The notes: generated by a model not told the origin, from the letters alone. 64,000 nt of DNA from Halieaceae bacterium (GCA_902623175.1 CACNSR010000004.1:62001-126000); one strand, 5' to 3'; shown: positions 1 through 10,065, counted from the first letter of the stretch. Numbers and translations are program-made.

Positions 1-1073
1 GCCGTGGCCGCCCGCTCCAGGAGCGGGCGCCACCATTCCTCGTTGGACAGGTACCAGTCGACCGTTTTTGCCAAACCTGTCTCAAGAGTCTCGTTGGGAA
101 CGAAGCCCAGCGTCTGCTCAATTTTTGAGGCATCGATGGCGTAGCGCCAGTCATGCCCCGCACGGTCTGCTACGAACTCAATCAGCGACTCACTGCGCTC
201 GCCGCGCGCCTGAGGCGCATTGGGGAAACGCGTCACTAGCGCCGAATTACTCGCGAAACGTGCATCCATCACGCGGCACAGCAAGTTGACGATATCGAGG
301 TTCGCCCACTCGTTGTGACCGCCGATGTTGTAGACCTCACCGGGCATGCCTACTTCCAGAATACGGGCAATGCCCCGCGCGTGATCCTCAACGTACAGCC
401 AGTCGCGGATATTGGTGCCATCGCCGTACACGGGAATCACTCCCCCATCGAGAATCCGCGTCAGACACAGCGGAATCAGCTTCTCCGGAAAATGATAGGG
501 CCCGTAATTGTTCGAGCAGTTACTCGTAGTGACCTGCAGGCCATAGGTGTGCTGGTAAGCACGCACGAGATGGTCGCTGCCCGCTTTGCTGGCTGAGTAG
601 GGTGAGTTCGGTTTGTAACGCGTGGTCTCGGTGAATGCAGGGTCGTCTGGCGCCAATGACCCGTACACCTCGTCGGTGGAGACGTGATGGAACCGATGCT
701 CGCGGCCCGACCCTGACAGCCAGGCGCCGCGGGCCGCCGCCAGCAGCGTGTGCGTACCCTCAAGATTGTTGCGAATAAACGCATCGGGCTCGGTAATGGA
801 GCGATCCACGTGGCTCTCTGCGGCAAAGTGCACAATTGTGTCAATATCGTGATCCGCCAAAACCCGAGCGACCAGATCGGCATCGCAGATATCGCCCATG
901 ACAAAGTGAATACACTCGGCCTGCTCAAGAGTCTTAAGGCTCAGACGGTTACCCGCATAGGTCAGTGCATCCAGCACTACGACCGTGTCCTCTGGGTAAA
1001 CTTCGACCCAGTGGTAGACAAAGTTCGCGCCGATGAACCCCGCCCCGCCCGTGACCATCACTGATCGCGCCAT
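1..1073 (-). CDS. rfbB: dTDP-glucose 4,6-dehydratase, 3' end cut by window edge
   Basis: Second enzyme of dTDP-L-rhamnose synthesis: converts dTDP-glucose to dTDP-4-keto-6-deoxyglucose with bound NAD in the cytosol. The minus-strand frame opens with ATG at 1073 (MARSVMVTGGAGFIGANF), giving the Rossmann GGAGFIG motif at once. Further in, the frame reads STDEVYGSL (catalytic TDE region) and SPYSASKAGSDHL (the YxxxK catalytic pair), all as in the extended SDR family. About 357 codons are visible without a stop, close to the usual 350-360, so only a few C-terminal residues are missing. It lies 11 bp after rfbD, so the two are probably cotranscribed. Confidence 0.95.
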   Translation of the reverse strand, partial: MARSVMVTGGAGFIGANFVYHWVEVYPEDTVVVLDALTYAGNRLSLKTLEQAECIHFVMGDICDADLVARVLADHDIDTIVHFAAESHVDRSITEPDAFIRNNLEGTHTLLAAARGAWLSGSGREHRFHHVSTDEVYGSLAPDDPAFTETTRYKPNSPYSASKAGSDHLVRAYQHTYGLQVTTSNCSNNYGPYHFPEKLIPLCLTRILDGGVIPVYGDGTNIRDWLYVEDHARGIARILEVGMPGEVYNIGGHNEWANLDIVNLLCRVMDARFASNSALVTRFPNAPQARGERSESLIEFVADRAGHDWRYAIDASKIEQTLGFVPNETLETGLAKTVDWYLSNEEWWRPLLERAAT

Positions 1074-1084
1074 CACACCGTTCC

Positions 1085-1960
1085 CTAAGGTCGCTGCTGT
1101 GACCGTAGCATGTTACGTAGCGCTTCGCGCCAGGGCCATTGAGTCACGTTGAGAGCGCTGCAGGTATCGCTACAATCGAGTACGCTATAAGCGGGCCGCT
1201 TTGCTTTGGTCGGAAAAGCATCCGATGAAATCGGCTCAATCTTTGCAGGAGTAGATAGCAGACCTAGAGCCAAAGCCTCCTCGTGGATACCACAGGCAAA
1301 ATCGTACCAACTGATCGCGCCGGTATCGGACCAATGAAATACCCCCCCAGCGTCACCATTAAGCGCCAACAACCAGCAGATTTCTGCGAGACCGCGGGCC
1401 GAAGTCGGCGAACCAATTTGATCATTCACAACGCGCACAGTGCCCTGCTCGCGCATCAGTCGCAGCATCGTCAGCACAAAATTACGGCCGTCAGGGCTAT
1501 AGACCCAGCTGGTGCGCACCACGGCATGGCTCGCTCCACTGGCGAGCACGGCCTGCTCGCCTCGCCACTTGCTTGCGCCATAAACACCCAAGGGTGCGGG
1601 ATGTGCGGCAGGGGCATAAGGCCGATGCGCACGGCCATCAAAAACAAAGTCGGTGGAGATATGCACTAGTCGCAACCCGCGCTGGGCACATAGCGCACCC
1701 AGCATGGCGGGGGCATTGGCGTTCACGGCATCAGCCGACTCAGGGTCATCCTCGGCGGCATCTACGGCAGTGTAGGCGGCCGTATTGATCACGACATGGG
1801 GATTGATCTCATCCATCACCCTGCGTAGCACCGCGTCATCGGTCACGTCGCAGGTTCCCCGGCTGAATCCCTCTGCCGCCACCGTCTCGGGGGCGCAGTC
1901 CATACACGCCCTACCGAGTTGTCCCGCAGCACCCAGCACCAGTGCCCGCTGGGCGCTCAC
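1085..1960 (-). CDS. rfbD: dTDP-4-dehydrorhamnose reductase
   Basis: Last step of dTDP-L-rhamnose synthesis, reducing dTDP-4-keto-rhamnose with NAD(P)H. The 291-residue product starts with a GTG codon (ALVLGAAGQLGRACMD, nucleotide-binding GxxGxxG). It carries STDFVFDG and YGASKWRGEQAV, which supply the catalytic Thr/Tyr/Lys, and matches the RmlD family in length. The GTG start overlaps the TGA of the upstream hydrolase (GTGA), so translation is probably coupled. The neighbouring rfbB confirms the pathway. The rhamnose most likely goes to LPS O-antigen or another surface polysaccharide (inference). Confidence 0.95.
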   Translation of the reverse strand: MSAQRALVLGAAGQLGRACMDCAPETVAAEGFSRGTCDVTDDAVLRRVMDEINPHVVINTAAYTAVDAAEDDPESADAVNANAPAMLGALCAQRGLRLVHISTDFVFDGRAHRPYAPAAHPAPLGVYGASKWRGEQAVLASGASHAVVRTSWVYSPDGRNFVLTMLRLMREQGTVRVVNDQIGSPTSARGLAEICWLLALNGDAGGVFHWSDTGAISWYDFACGIHEEALALGLLSTPAKIEPISSDAFPTKAKRPAYSVLDCSDTCSALNVTQWPWREALRNMLRSQQRP

Positions 1961-2763
1961 AAATGCGATTCCAGCCAGTTAATGTAGCGGGTAATCACTT
2001 CCTCTGATTCAGGTTCATTAAGAATCTCGTGGTAAAGATCCGGCCAGAAGTCGAGGGTCTTGTCTTGAGCGCCCAGTGCGTCAAAGAAATCCTGCGACCC
2101 CTCCGGGCCCGCCATCACATCGGCGTCGCCATGAGCGATGTAAATGGGCAGCGTGATCTCGCCCGCCCGGGCAATGGCGACCTCCATGGCGTTCAACATT
2201 TCTATGCCAAGACCCGCCGTGATCTTGCCGTTATAGACCAGAGGGTCGGCAAGGTAGTCGGCCACGACCGCCGGGTCGCGGCTCACCCCGTTAGCGTCCA
2301 GAGAGACCATACCCAGCTTGGGCAGCACGTAGCGAAGCAGGCGGCCAATCAACATAAGGGGTGCCGGCGCCGGATCCACCGCGTGGAACGCGGGACCCGA
2401 CAACATCGCGCCCTGAAACGCAGCCTGAGATATAAGCAGTAAGTGGGCGCTGATAAGCCCCCCCATACTGTGACCCATCAGGAACACGGGCCGCCCCGGG
2501 TACCAGTCACCAATATGGACGCGGAGTGTCTGCATCGGTTCGAGATACTCGGAGAAAGCCTTCAGATAAACACGCATACCGGGCGACGCACCGTGCCCGA
2601 TGTGATCGGGGCCCACCACGGCCACACCGCGCTCATTTAAGCGCGCAGCGACGTGCTCGTAGCGTCCGGTGTGCTCGGCAAGACCATGGGCAAGCAGCAC
2701 ACAGGCCTTGGCATCATCGACGGGCCAGTGTCGATATTGGATGCCGCTGGGGAGGCTTTCCAT
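1957..2763 (-). CDS. alpha/beta hydrolase, monoacylglycerol lipase-like
   Basis: Predicted serine hydrolase of the monoacylglycerol lipase/lysophospholipase (Hydrolase_4) type. It has the early oxyanion segment LLAHGLAEHTGRYEHVA, the nucleophile elbow GHSMGG, a later acid-bearing stretch HGDADVMAGPEGS and a catalytic His near LYHEILNEPE. I place the start at the ATG at 2763 (MESLPSGIQYRHWP), giving 268 residues. A longer frame opening at 2802 would run into the end of ilvE and adds nothing recognisable. No signal peptide is seen, so it is probably cytoplasmic. It sits between ilvE and rfbD in a same-strand run; its true substrate is unknown. Confidence 0.8.
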   Translation of the reverse strand: MESLPSGIQYRHWPVDDAKACVLLAHGLAEHTGRYEHVAARLNERGVAVVGPDHIGHGASPGMRVYLKAFSEYLEPMQTLRVHIGDWYPGRPVFLMGHSMGGLISAHLLLISQAAFQGAMLSGPAFHAVDPAPAPLMLIGRLLRYVLPKLGMVSLDANGVSRDPAVVADYLADPLVYNGKITAGLGIEMLNAMEVAIARAGEITLPIYIAHGDADVMAGPEGSQDFFDALGAQDKTLDFWPDLYHEILNEPESEEVITRYINWLESHL

Positions 2764-2777
2764 GGGATCAGGGCTAC

Positions 2778-3704
2778 CTAGTCGGCCACGGGGGCCAACC
2801 ACTCAGCATACTGGGACTGCTCGCCGCGGACGGCCTCAAAATAGATGCTTTGTAGTTTTTCCGTTATCGGGCCGCGCGTGCCGCTGCCGATCATCCGGTT
2901 ATCGAGCTCGCGGATCGGTACCACCTCTGCCGCGGTACCGGTGAAGAATGCCTCGTCTGCGACATAGACCTCGTCCCGGGTAATCCGCTTTTCTTTCACT
3001 GTCAGACCTTGATCCGCCGCGATGCGCAAAATGCTGTCTCGCGTAATTCCCTCCAGACACGAGGTCAATTCGGGCGTGTAGAGGACGCCGTCACGGACGA
3101 GGAAAATGTTCTCGCCGCTGCCCTCTGCAACATAGCCCTCGTTATCGAGCAGTAAGGCCTCCTCGAAGCCCGCATCCATGGCCTCTCTCAGTGCCAGAAT
3201 TGAGTTGATGTAGTTGCCGTTGGCCTTAGCTTTACACATTGTGATGTTGACGTGGTGCCGGGTGTAGCTCGACGTCGCAATTCGAATGCCGCGATCTCTG
3301 GCCGCAGGCTCCATATAGGAAGGCCACGCCCACGAGGCCACCATGACATGGGTCTTGAGGTTGTCGGCACGCAAGCCCATCCCCTCAGAACCGAGAAAAC
3401 ACATGGGCCGGATGTAAGCCTCATCCAGCCCGTTTGCCCTAACGACTTCACGCTGCGCTGCGCTCAAGGTTTCCTTGTCGTAGGGCATGTCCATCCGCAG
3501 AATATGCGCCGAGCGGAACAGTCGGTCAGTATGCTCCTTGAGGCGGAAAATCGAGGTGCCGTCAGGGGTCTTGTACGCACGAACACCCTCGAACACACCC
3601 AGACCGTAATGAAAGGTGTGGGTCAGCACATGAACCCGTGCTTCCTGCCAGGGCACCATTTCGCCATCGAGCCAGATGTGGCCGGTAAGTTTTGAGAGGT
3701 CCAT
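2778..3704 (-). CDS. ilvE: branched-chain amino acid aminotransferase
   Basis: PLP-dependent fold-type IV transaminase that makes Leu, Ile and Val from their 2-keto acids using glutamate. The 308-residue product has the family opening (IWLDGEMVPWQEARVHVLTHTFHYG), FEGVRAY, the PLP-lysine region CKAKANGNYINSILA and LTSCLEGITRDSI. Length matches IlvE (about 305-310). A good ribosome site (AAAGGA) lies 5-10 bases before the ATG. ilvD and leuA of the same pathway are within 6 kb, though not in the same operon. Confidence 0.96.
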   Translation of the reverse strand: MDLSKLTGHIWLDGEMVPWQEARVHVLTHTFHYGLGVFEGVRAYKTPDGTSIFRLKEHTDRLFRSAHILRMDMPYDKETLSAAQREVVRANGLDEAYIRPMCFLGSEGMGLRADNLKTHVMVASWAWPSYMEPAARDRGIRIATSSYTRHHVNITMCKAKANGNYINSILALREAMDAGFEEALLLDNEGYVAEGSGENIFLVRDGVLYTPELTSCLEGITRDSILRIAADQGLTVKEKRITRDEVYVADEAFFTGTAAEVVPIRELDNRMIGSGTRGPITEKLQSIYFEAVRGEQSQYAEWLAPVAD

Positions 3705-4098
3705 GTCGTTTCCTTTCTCTTCATGCTGGTCTTTTTGTATCGGGTACGTGGATTTGCAGTGACAGTATGAGCCATCGGCGCACCGGGCGCAGGATTCTAC
3801 CTTGCTCGCATCACGGGTAAATACCCAAACTCACCAGTGTTGGTCGTTAGACGCGCCGCAACCTCGCCGAGTTGGCCTTCCAGCCCGGCGGGTTGATCCG
3901 CATCCCGCGACATCTCCTGGCCTGTTCTGTCCACCCAGTATCCCCAGCCTATCGGCAAGGAGCAGGCCCCGCCACTCACGTCGACACAGGCCTGGCATGA
4001 AGATTTTTTCCCTTTCTAGCAACCCAAAGACTCGGTAGGATGCGCGTCCTTGAAGGTCACCTGATTGTGGCCAATTGCTATCAATACCAATAGATATC
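3705..4098. other. intergenic region between divergent ilvE and argA
   Basis: About 390 bp with no convincing long gene. It should hold the promoters of ilvE (minus) and argA (plus), but I could not fix a clear -35/-10 pair for either. No ARG-box-like palindrome was recognised in front of argA. A short minus-strand open stretch inside it is listed separately. Confidence 0.5.
3797..3979 (-). CDS. possible small protein or gene remnant
   Basis: A 60-residue minus-strand frame with a GTG start (MSGGACSLPIGWGYWVD, ending FGYLPVMRAR). The frame stays open a dozen codons upstream, adding a second Cys pair (SCQAC), but has no ATG. The composition (Gly, Trp, Asp, Glu) looks more like protein than chance, and the Cys/Trp-rich start resembles a small exported protein. 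There is no obvious ribosome site or signal peptide in frame. It could be a decayed gene or a chance frame; I recognise no family. Confidence 0.22.
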   Translation of the reverse strand: MSGGACSLPIGWGYWVDRTGQEMSRDADQPAGLEGQLGEVAARLTTNTGEFGYLPVMRAR

Positions 4099-5397
4099 AT
4101 GACCGATAAAGCGCATCACATTGGCTGGTTTCGCCACACGGGTCCCTATATCAAGGCACACCGTGGGGGCACCTTTGTGTTGTATCTGGGTAATGGCGCA
4201 TTGGAGTCATTGGGGCACGCGACCCTGATCCACGATATTGCACTGCTCCACTCTCTGGGCATCAAGTTGGTGCTGGTTCACGCTACCCGGGAGGCCATTG
4301 ATGCCGCTCTTCCCAGCGATAGGCTGGCGCCGTTCCATGACGGCATTCGCATTACCGATGACCTCACGCTGTCAGTAGCTATCGAGACAGCGGCGCGACA
4401 GCGGGTCCAGCTGGAACAACAGCTTTCGATGGGGCTACCCAACACACCACTGACCGGTGCCCAACTCAGAATTCTGGGTGGCAATGTGGTGACCGCGAAG
4501 CCTATTGGTATTCACGACGGCGTGGACTACCTGCACAGTGGCACAGTACGCCGAGTCGATGCCGAGGGGGTGCGTGGCATCCTCGATCAGGACGCGATCG
4601 CGCTGCTGTCACCGCTCGGCTACTCGCCAGCAGGAGAAATCTTCAGTGTCAGCGCCAGCGAGGTTGCTGAAAAAGTGGCCGTGGCCATTGGCGCTGACAA
4701 GTTGATTTTCCTCGACCGGCAGCCGGGCCTGCACACCGCTGACGGCGAGCTGATTCGTCAGTGCACGATTGACTCCGCATGGGCGCTCGACCTCACTGAC
4801 GCAGAACAACAGCGCCTGCGCGACAGTGCCTGCCGTTCTTGCGTCAGCGGCGTTGCGCGAAGCCATTTGCTCAGCTACGAGCGCGAAGGCGCATTGCTCG
4901 AGGAGCTTTTTACCCACGACGGCTCTGGCACCTTGATCGCACAAAACCCCTACGAGCAGGCCAGGTCAGCGGACATCAACGACATCGCCAGTATTGTTGA
5001 GCTAATCAAACCGCTCGAAGACCGCGGCGCGCTGGTCAAACGGTCCCGCGAGCGGCTTGAGGAAGAAATCGGGTATTTTTCTATTCTCGAGCGAGATGGC
5101 CGGGTGCTGGCCTGCGCCGCACTCTATCCCTATGAAGCCGAGTGTATAGGGGAGATCGCCTGTGTCGCGACACATCCTGACTATCGTGGCGCAGGCCGGG
5201 CCCGGCAGCTTTTGGATGAACTGCTCGCCGAGGCGAAAGCGCTCTCGCTCACGCATGTCTTCGTTCTCACCACACAAAGCACGCACTGGTTTCTCGAGCA
5301 GGGCTTTGAAGCCGCGAGCCTCGACGACTTGCCGGTCGAGAAACAGCAGCTCTACAACTGGCAGCGCAACGCGGCGGTGCTGCGACGAGCAGTCTGA
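4099..5397 (+). CDS. argA: amino-acid N-acetyltransferase (N-acetylglutamate synthase)
   Basis: First step of arginine synthesis: acetyl-CoA plus glutamate gives N-acetylglutamate. Residues 1-280 form the amino-acid-kinase-like domain (YIKAHRGGTFVLYLGNGAL; IHDIALLHSLGIKLVLVHATR; later DKLIFLDRQPGL). Residues 290-432 form the GNAT domain with the acetyl-CoA-binding segment ATHPDYRGAGRARQLLDELL. The length of 432 matches classical ArgA. I use the ATG at 4099 (MTDKAHHIGWFR) rather than a TTG 24 bases earlier because it matches the family start; neither has a strong Shine-Dalgarno. Feedback inhibition by arginine is known for the family. Confidence 0.95.
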   Translation: MTDKAHHIGWFRHTGPYIKAHRGGTFVLYLGNGALESLGHATLIHDIALLHSLGIKLVLVHATREAIDAALPSDRLAPFHDGIRITDDLTLSVAIETAARQRVQLEQQLSMGLPNTPLTGAQLRILGGNVVTAKPIGIHDGVDYLHSGTVRRVDAEGVRGILDQDAIALLSPLGYSPAGEIFSVSASEVAEKVAVAIGADKLIFLDRQPGLHTADGELIRQCTIDSAWALDLTDAEQQRLRDSACRSCVSGVARSHLLSYEREGALLEELFTHDGSGTLIAQNPYEQARSADINDIASIVELIKPLEDRGALVKRSRERLEEEIGYFSILERDGRVLACAALYPYEAECIGEIACVATHPDYRGAGRARQLLDELLAEAKALSLTHVFVLTTQSTHWFLEQGFEAASLDDLPVEKQQLYNWQRNAAVLRRAV

Positions 5398-5457
5398 ACT
5401 CCTTATGCGCCAGTGGTAAACTAGCGACCGCTCTATAGTCACCACCCGGAGAATTCG

Positions 5458-7302
5458 ATGCCCCAATATCGATCTCGCACTTCGACAGCCGGACGCAATA
5501 TGGCGGGCGCTCGAGCTTTGTGGCGCGCAACCGGCATGCAAGACGAGGACTTTGAGAAGCCCATCATCGCGGTGGTGAATTCGTTCACCCAGTTCGTGCC
5601 TGGACACGTGCACCTCAAAGATCTGGGGCAATTGGTGGCGCGTGAGATAGAAGCGTCTGGCGGCGTCGCCAAAGAGTTCAATACCATTGCCGTAGACGAC
5701 GGTATTGCCATGGGCCACGACGGCATGCTCTACAGCCTGCCGTCCCGGGACCTCATCGCCGATTCTGTTGAGTACATGGTCAACGCGCACTGCGCAGATG
5801 CCATGGTCTGTATTTCTAATTGCGACAAGATCACCCCCGGTATGCTAAACGCCGCAATGCGGCTCAATATCCCGGTGGTGTTTGTTTCGGGTGGTCCGAT
5901 GGAGGCGGGTAAAACCGCGCTGTCCGAGCACAAGCTGGACCTGGTCGATGCCATGGTCATCGCCGCAGACTCCAGCGCTGACGACGCCGCGGTGGAGGCC
6001 TATGAGCGCTCGGCTTGCCCCACCTGTGGCTCCTGCTCTGGCATGTTCACTGCCAACTCCATGAATTGCCTGACCGAGGCTTTGGGGCTCAGCTTGCCCG
6101 GCAACGGCTCTCTACTGGCGACCCACGCAGACCGGGAACAGTTGTTTCTGCGCGCGGGGCGTCTTATCGTCGATTTGGCGCGGCGCTGGTATGAGCAAGA
6201 TGACGCCAAAGCGTTGCCTCGCGAGATTGCCAGCCGCAGCGCGTTTGAAAACGCCATGAGCCTCGATATAGCAATGGGTGGTTCGACCAACACGATCTTG
6301 CATCTGCTCGCTGCCGCGCAGGAGGCCGGGGTGGACTTCGACATGGCCGCGATCGACACGCTGTCGCGCAAAATTCCGCAGCTGTGCAAGGTCGCACCGA
6401 GCACGCCGCTCTACCATATGGAAGACGTGCACCGCGCCGGTGGGGTCATGGCTATCCTCGGAGAACTCGCTCGGGGAGACCTGCTCCACCTAGACTGCCC
6501 AACGGTGCACAGTGCCAGCCTCGGCGAAGCCTTGAATCGTTGGGACATCATGCAGACCGAGGAGGAAGATGTTCGTACCCTCTACGCCGCGGGGCCTGCC
6601 GGCATTCCCACTCAGCAGGCTTTCAGTCAGAATCTCCGTTGGCCCAGCCTCGACACTGATCGCGAGGGTGGCTGCGTGAGAGAGATGGCGCACGCCTATT
6701 CGCAGGAAGGGGGGCTGGCAGTCCTGTTCGGCAACATTGCAGAGCTGGGCTGTGTGGTCAAAACCGCCGGCGTGGACGATGAGTCACTCCAGTTCGCCGG
6801 TCCTGCTCACATTTGTGACAGCCAGGAAGCCGCGGTAGCTGACATTCTTGGGGACCGCGTGCAGGCAGGGAATGTGGTCATTGTTCGTTATGAGGGGCCG
6901 CGCGGCGGACCCGGCATGCAGGAAATGCTCTACCCCACCAGCTACCTCAAATCCAAGGGGCTTGGAAAAGCCTGCGCACTCATTACTGATGGCCGCTTCT
7001 CCGGTGGCACCTCGGGGCTGTCGATTGGGCATGTGTCACCGGAGGCCGCGGCAGGCGGTGCGATTGCTCTGATCGAACCGGGCGACCCGATCGAAATCGA
7101 TATCCCCGCGCGAACCATCAACGTCTTGGTGGATGACGCCACGCTGGCGAGTCGGCGGAAGGCCATGAATCAGAGCCCCCGCGCCTGGCAACCCCCGACA
7201 GACCGCCCCCGTCAGGTATCGACGGCACTCAAGGTCTACGCGAGTATGGTGACCAGTGCCGATAAAGGTGCGATCCGCGATCAATCTCTGATCAAGGGCT
7301 GA
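5458..7302 (+). CDS. ilvD: dihydroxy-acid dehydratase
   Basis: Fe-S dehydratase producing the 2-keto acids that IlvE transaminates to valine and isoleucine, and that feed leucine synthesis. The 614-residue product has the conserved start ([21 protein letters not shown]), the cluster cysteines in [12 protein letters not shown] and [18 protein letters not shown], and the C-terminal [12 protein letters not shown] motif. The ATG follows a GGAG sequence closely. Length is typical. Its 3' end overlaps the convergent lipoprotein gene by 11 bp, with no terminator hairpin seen between them. Confidence 0.97.
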   Translation: MPQYRSRTSTAGRNMAGARALWRATGMQDEDFEKPIIAVVNSFTQFVPGHVHLKDLGQLVAREIEASGGVAKEFNTIAVDDGIAMGHDGMLYSLPSRDLIADSVEYMVNAHCADAMVCISNCDKITPGMLNAAMRLNIPVVFVSGGPMEAGKTALSEHKLDLVDAMVIAADSSADDAAVEAYERSACPTCGSCSGMFTANSMNCLTEALGLSLPGNGSLLATHADREQLFLRAGRLIVDLARRWYEQDDAKALPREIASRSAFENAMSLDIAMGGSTNTILHLLAAAQEAGVDFDMAAIDTLSRKIPQLCKVAPSTPLYHMEDVHRAGGVMAILGELARGDLLHLDCPTVHSASLGEALNRWDIMQTEEEDVRTLYAAGPAGIPTQQAFSQNLRWPSLDTDREGGCVREMAHAYSQEGGLAVLFGNIAELGCVVKTAGVDDESLQFAGPAHICDSQEAAVADILGDRVQAGNVVIVRYEGPRGGPGMQEMLYPTSYLKSKGLGKACALITDGRFSGGTSGLSIGHVSPEAAAGGAIALIEPGDPIEIDIPARTINVLVDDATLASRRKAMNQSPRAWQPPTDRPRQVSTALKVYASMVTSADKGAIRDQSLIKG

Positions 7303-8143
7303 CTGCCTCAACGTCTTGTGTTGCAAGCGCGGCGAGATCGTCGCGCAAGGATTGCAAGCGGTTGCGTAGTTTCCGGTCCTGCTTGTCGGTCCGTACGATC
7401 AACACGTCTCGCGATAACTGCAAAATAACCTCGCCGTTATGGTCGATCCCCTCACGGTAGGCGGGCAAAAGGGCATCGTCGCGCCCTGCGATCAAAGCAC
7501 GAACCTGGTCAGGCCAGTCAGTCTCCGCCTCCAGCAAAATCCCTGACAACTCCGCGATCCAGACCCGCCGATCCTCAAGCCAGAATCGATCGAGGCGCGT
7601 CATCTCGGCGACGCCCGCCGTGACGCGATCCGTCTGCTCTGCGGTAAGCGGCCCGAGGTATCGGCTTAATTGCTTATCGAACCGCTCTCCAAGATCTTCT
7701 CGATACTCCAAATCGCTGCGCGCGAGCCGGTCTTCCTCAAACTCTTCCTGCTTGGACATCAGGTTGTCGACAAACTGCTGCCTCTGCTCGGGCGTCAGGT
7801 CCTGGCCCGTGCTCAGCAACAACTCTAGAAAGGGGTCCTGAAAACGAATCGCCGTGTCTTCGATGCGATCTGCCATCGCACGAGTGTCCTCCAGCGGCAC
7901 ACCCTCATCGAGGATGGTCAGGGCATCATCGAGCAAGACCACATAGGCTGGTAACTCCCTGCGACGGTGCCAGTCGAGCAGCGCCTCCAGACGGCCATCG
8001 AAACGCGCCTGCTGCTCGCGATCCAGTGACACATAGTCATCGAGGTACCAGCGCACAAGGATATCGACACGGTTGTAGATGAATTGGGTGGCCGAGCAGC
8101 TGCTCAAGGTGAGCACAATGAGGCACCAGGAAAGGCCTCGCAT
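7292..8143 (-). CDS. DUF6279-family lipoprotein
   Basis: Predicted lipoprotein of 283 residues. The chosen ATG gives a short signal peptide ([16 protein letters not shown]) ending in a lipobox with acceptor Cys16. A longer frame upstream is open to about 8404 but lacks a signal and would run over the end of leuA. The mature part is almost wholly alpha-helical and charged ([32 protein letters not shown]; repeated [11 protein letters not shown]-type segments), as in the DUF6279 family found in Pseudomonas and relatives. Function is unknown. It follows leuA on the same strand by about 125 bp. Confidence 0.75.
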   Translation of the reverse strand: MRGLSWCLIVLTLSSCSATQFIYNRVDILVRWYLDDYVSLDREQQARFDGRLEALLDWHRRRELPAYVVLLDDALTILDEGVPLEDTRAMADRIEDTAIRFQDPFLELLLSTGQDLTPEQRQQFVDNLMSKQEEFEEDRLARSDLEYREDLGERFDKQLSRYLGPLTAEQTDRVTAGVAEMTRLDRFWLEDRRVWIAELSGILLEAETDWPDQVRALIAGRDDALLPAYREGIDHNGEVILQLSRDVLIVRTDKQDRKLRNRLQSLRDDLAALATQDVEAVSP

Positions 8144-8268
8144 CACGCGCGAGGCAACGCCGCAATTGGGTTTCTGCAGATCACTCACAGTGCGAGGTGA
8201 CTTTCGTCGGTGCGGGAGTGCAGAGTGCCGCCACGGCCCGCGCGCAAAACGGCGGGCCGAAGCCTCGG

Positions 8269-9960
8269 TTAGGCCGCGTTGGCGAGTACCTGTCCGCGCC
8301 CATCCAGAGCGGAGAGAATGGCTGCCAGAGACGCCTGCACGATATCGTGGCTGCGGCCGACACCACAGGGGCGCTCGCCATCGATATTGAGTTGTACGTA
8401 ACACACTGCCTCCGCGTCGGCACTCTGACCCAACGTGTGCTCAGAGTACTCAACCACTACGATATGCCGGCCAGTGAACGACTCCATGGCCTGCACAAAG
8501 GCGTCGACCACCCCGTTACCCTGGCCAGTCAACGTGACCTCTCCTTGAGGTCCATGCAAAGTAACCTCAAGCCCATCGGACTGATCCCGCCGCGACAGCT
8601 GGTAATTGCCCAACTGCCATCGGTGAGCAGTGCTCAGGTAAGTCTCGCTGAACAACGCAAAGATATCGTCGCTGGAGACTTCGGCTTCGCTATCCTCCGC
8701 CAGGCCCTGCACGGCTGTACTGAAGTCGACCTGCAGCCAGCGCGGCAGCTCCAGCCCGTAGTCTCGACGCAGCACATGGGCGACACCGCCCTTGCCTGAC
8801 TGACTATTGATCCGAATCACTTCCTGATACGTGCGACCGATGTCGGCAGGATCAATTGGCAGATAGGCTACGTCCCATGCGCCATCGGCATCACGTTTGG
8901 ACAAGCACTTGTGGATCGCGTCCTGATGACTGCCGGAAAAAGCCGTGAATACGAGCTCTCCCGCATAGGGATGGCGAGGGTGAACAGGCAACTGCGTGCA
9001 TTCACGGGCCACCGTGCAAATCTCATCCATGTGCGTGAAATCCAACAGCGGGTCCACGCCCTGACTGTAGAGATTCATCGCCATGGTCATGATGTCCATG
9101 TTGCCCGTGCGCTCGCCATTGCCCAACAGCGTGCCTTCCACCCGGTCCGCACCCGCCATCACGCCGAGCTCGGCGGCAGCGACCGCGCAGCCCCGGTCAT
9201 TGTGGGTATGCAGAGAGATAATCAGCGCGTCACGATTTTTAACCTGATCACAGAACCACTCGATCTGATCTGCATAGATATTGGGCGTGCTCACTTCAAC
9301 CGTAGCGGGCAGGTTAATGATGACCGGCCGATCAGGGGTCGGCGCCAATACCTCGTTCACCGCATCGCAGACCGATACGGCGAAATCCATCTCCGTGCCG
9401 GTAAAGCTCTCGGGGCTGTACTCAAATACCCACTCTGTTTCAGGGCGCGCATCTGCGGCCTCTTTAATTAGGCGCGCACCATTGACGGCAATATCGCGAA
9501 TGCCTTCTCGATCGAGACCGAAAACGTATTCCCGCTGCACCGTCGAGGTGCTGTTGTAAAAGTGCACCACGGCCCGCTTGACGCCCTCGAGCGCGGCAAA
9601 GGTTTTCTCTATAAGATCCGCTCGCGCCTGCACCAGCACTTGCACGGTGACATCATCAGGGATGCGATCCTCTTCAATAAGCTTCCGCAGAAAGGCGAAG
9701 TCGTGGCTTGAAGCCGAAGGGAACCCCACCTCAATCTGCTTAAAGCCGATCGACACCAACAGCTCCCACAGGCGCAGCTTTTGCTCGGCATTCATCGGCT
9801 CCACCAAAGCCTGGTTGCCGTCGCGCAAATCGACGGAGCACCACTCGGGCGCGGCCTGAATCACGTTGTCCGGCCAGCGGCGGTCTGGCTTGGCAATCGG
9901 CTGAAACGCGCGGTACTTTCGGTGATCAAAGCGGCGATGATCAAAGCGGGCGTTTTCCAC
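8269..9960 (-). CDS. leuA: 2-isopropylmalate synthase, long form
   Basis: First committed step of leucine synthesis, condensing acetyl-CoA with 2-ketoisovalerate. The 563-residue product has the DRE-TIM metallolyase start variant APEWCSVDLRDGNQAL, the metal-binding ISLHTHNDRGCAVA and the GTLLGNGERTGN signature. Its C-terminal 130 residues form the allosteric LeuA dimer domain. Length and N-terminus (KYRAFQPIAKPDRRWP) place it in the long class of LeuA also found in Pseudomonas, rather than the 520-residue E. coli type. The codons just after the start contain a 15-bp tandem duplication giving RFDHRRFDHR. An Lrp/AsnC regulator is divergent from it. Confidence 0.96.
   Translation of the reverse strand: MENARFDHRRFDHRKYRAFQPIAKPDRRWPDNVIQAAPEWCSVDLRDGNQALVEPMNAEQKLRLWELLVSIGFKQIEVGFPSASSHDFAFLRKLIEEDRIPDDVTVQVLVQARADLIEKTFAALEGVKRAVVHFYNSTSTVQREYVFGLDREGIRDIAVNGARLIKEAADARPETEWVFEYSPESFTGTEMDFAVSVCDAVNEVLAPTPDRPVIINLPATVEVSTPNIYADQIEWFCDQVKNRDALIISLHTHNDRGCAVAAAELGVMAGADRVEGTLLGNGERTGNMDIMTMAMNLYSQGVDPLLDFTHMDEICTVARECTQLPVHPRHPYAGELVFTAFSGSHQDAIHKCLSKRDADGAWDVAYLPIDPADIGRTYQEVIRINSQSGKGGVAHVLRRDYGLELPRWLQVDFSTAVQGLAEDSEAEVSSDDIFALFSETYLSTAHRWQLGNYQLSRRDQSDGLEVTLHGPQGEVTLTGQGNGVVDAFVQAMESFTGRHIVVVEYSEHTLGQSADAEAVCYVQLNIDGERPCGVGRSHDIVQASLAAILSALDGRGQVLANAA
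9923..9949. repeat. 15-bp tandem duplication in leuA 5' end
   Basis: TGATCAAAGCGGCGA at 9923-9937 is followed directly by TGATCAAAGCGG at 9938-9949. On the coding (minus) strand this gives FDHRR twice near the N-terminus of LeuA, before the first family-conserved residues. Confidence 0.8.
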
Positions 9961-10065
9961 GGCACTGGTCCTGATCCTATTTAAGGATGCGTAGTGTACC
10001 GGCGGGAATCAGGAGATAATCACCAAAAACCGTGATATTTGCCAATATATTAGTGTTTAGTGCTA

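Noticed and set aside
476-928. Minus-strand frame of 150 codons inside rfbB
   Set aside because: It is an alternative frame of rfbB, whose conserved motifs are continuous in the frame starting at 1073.
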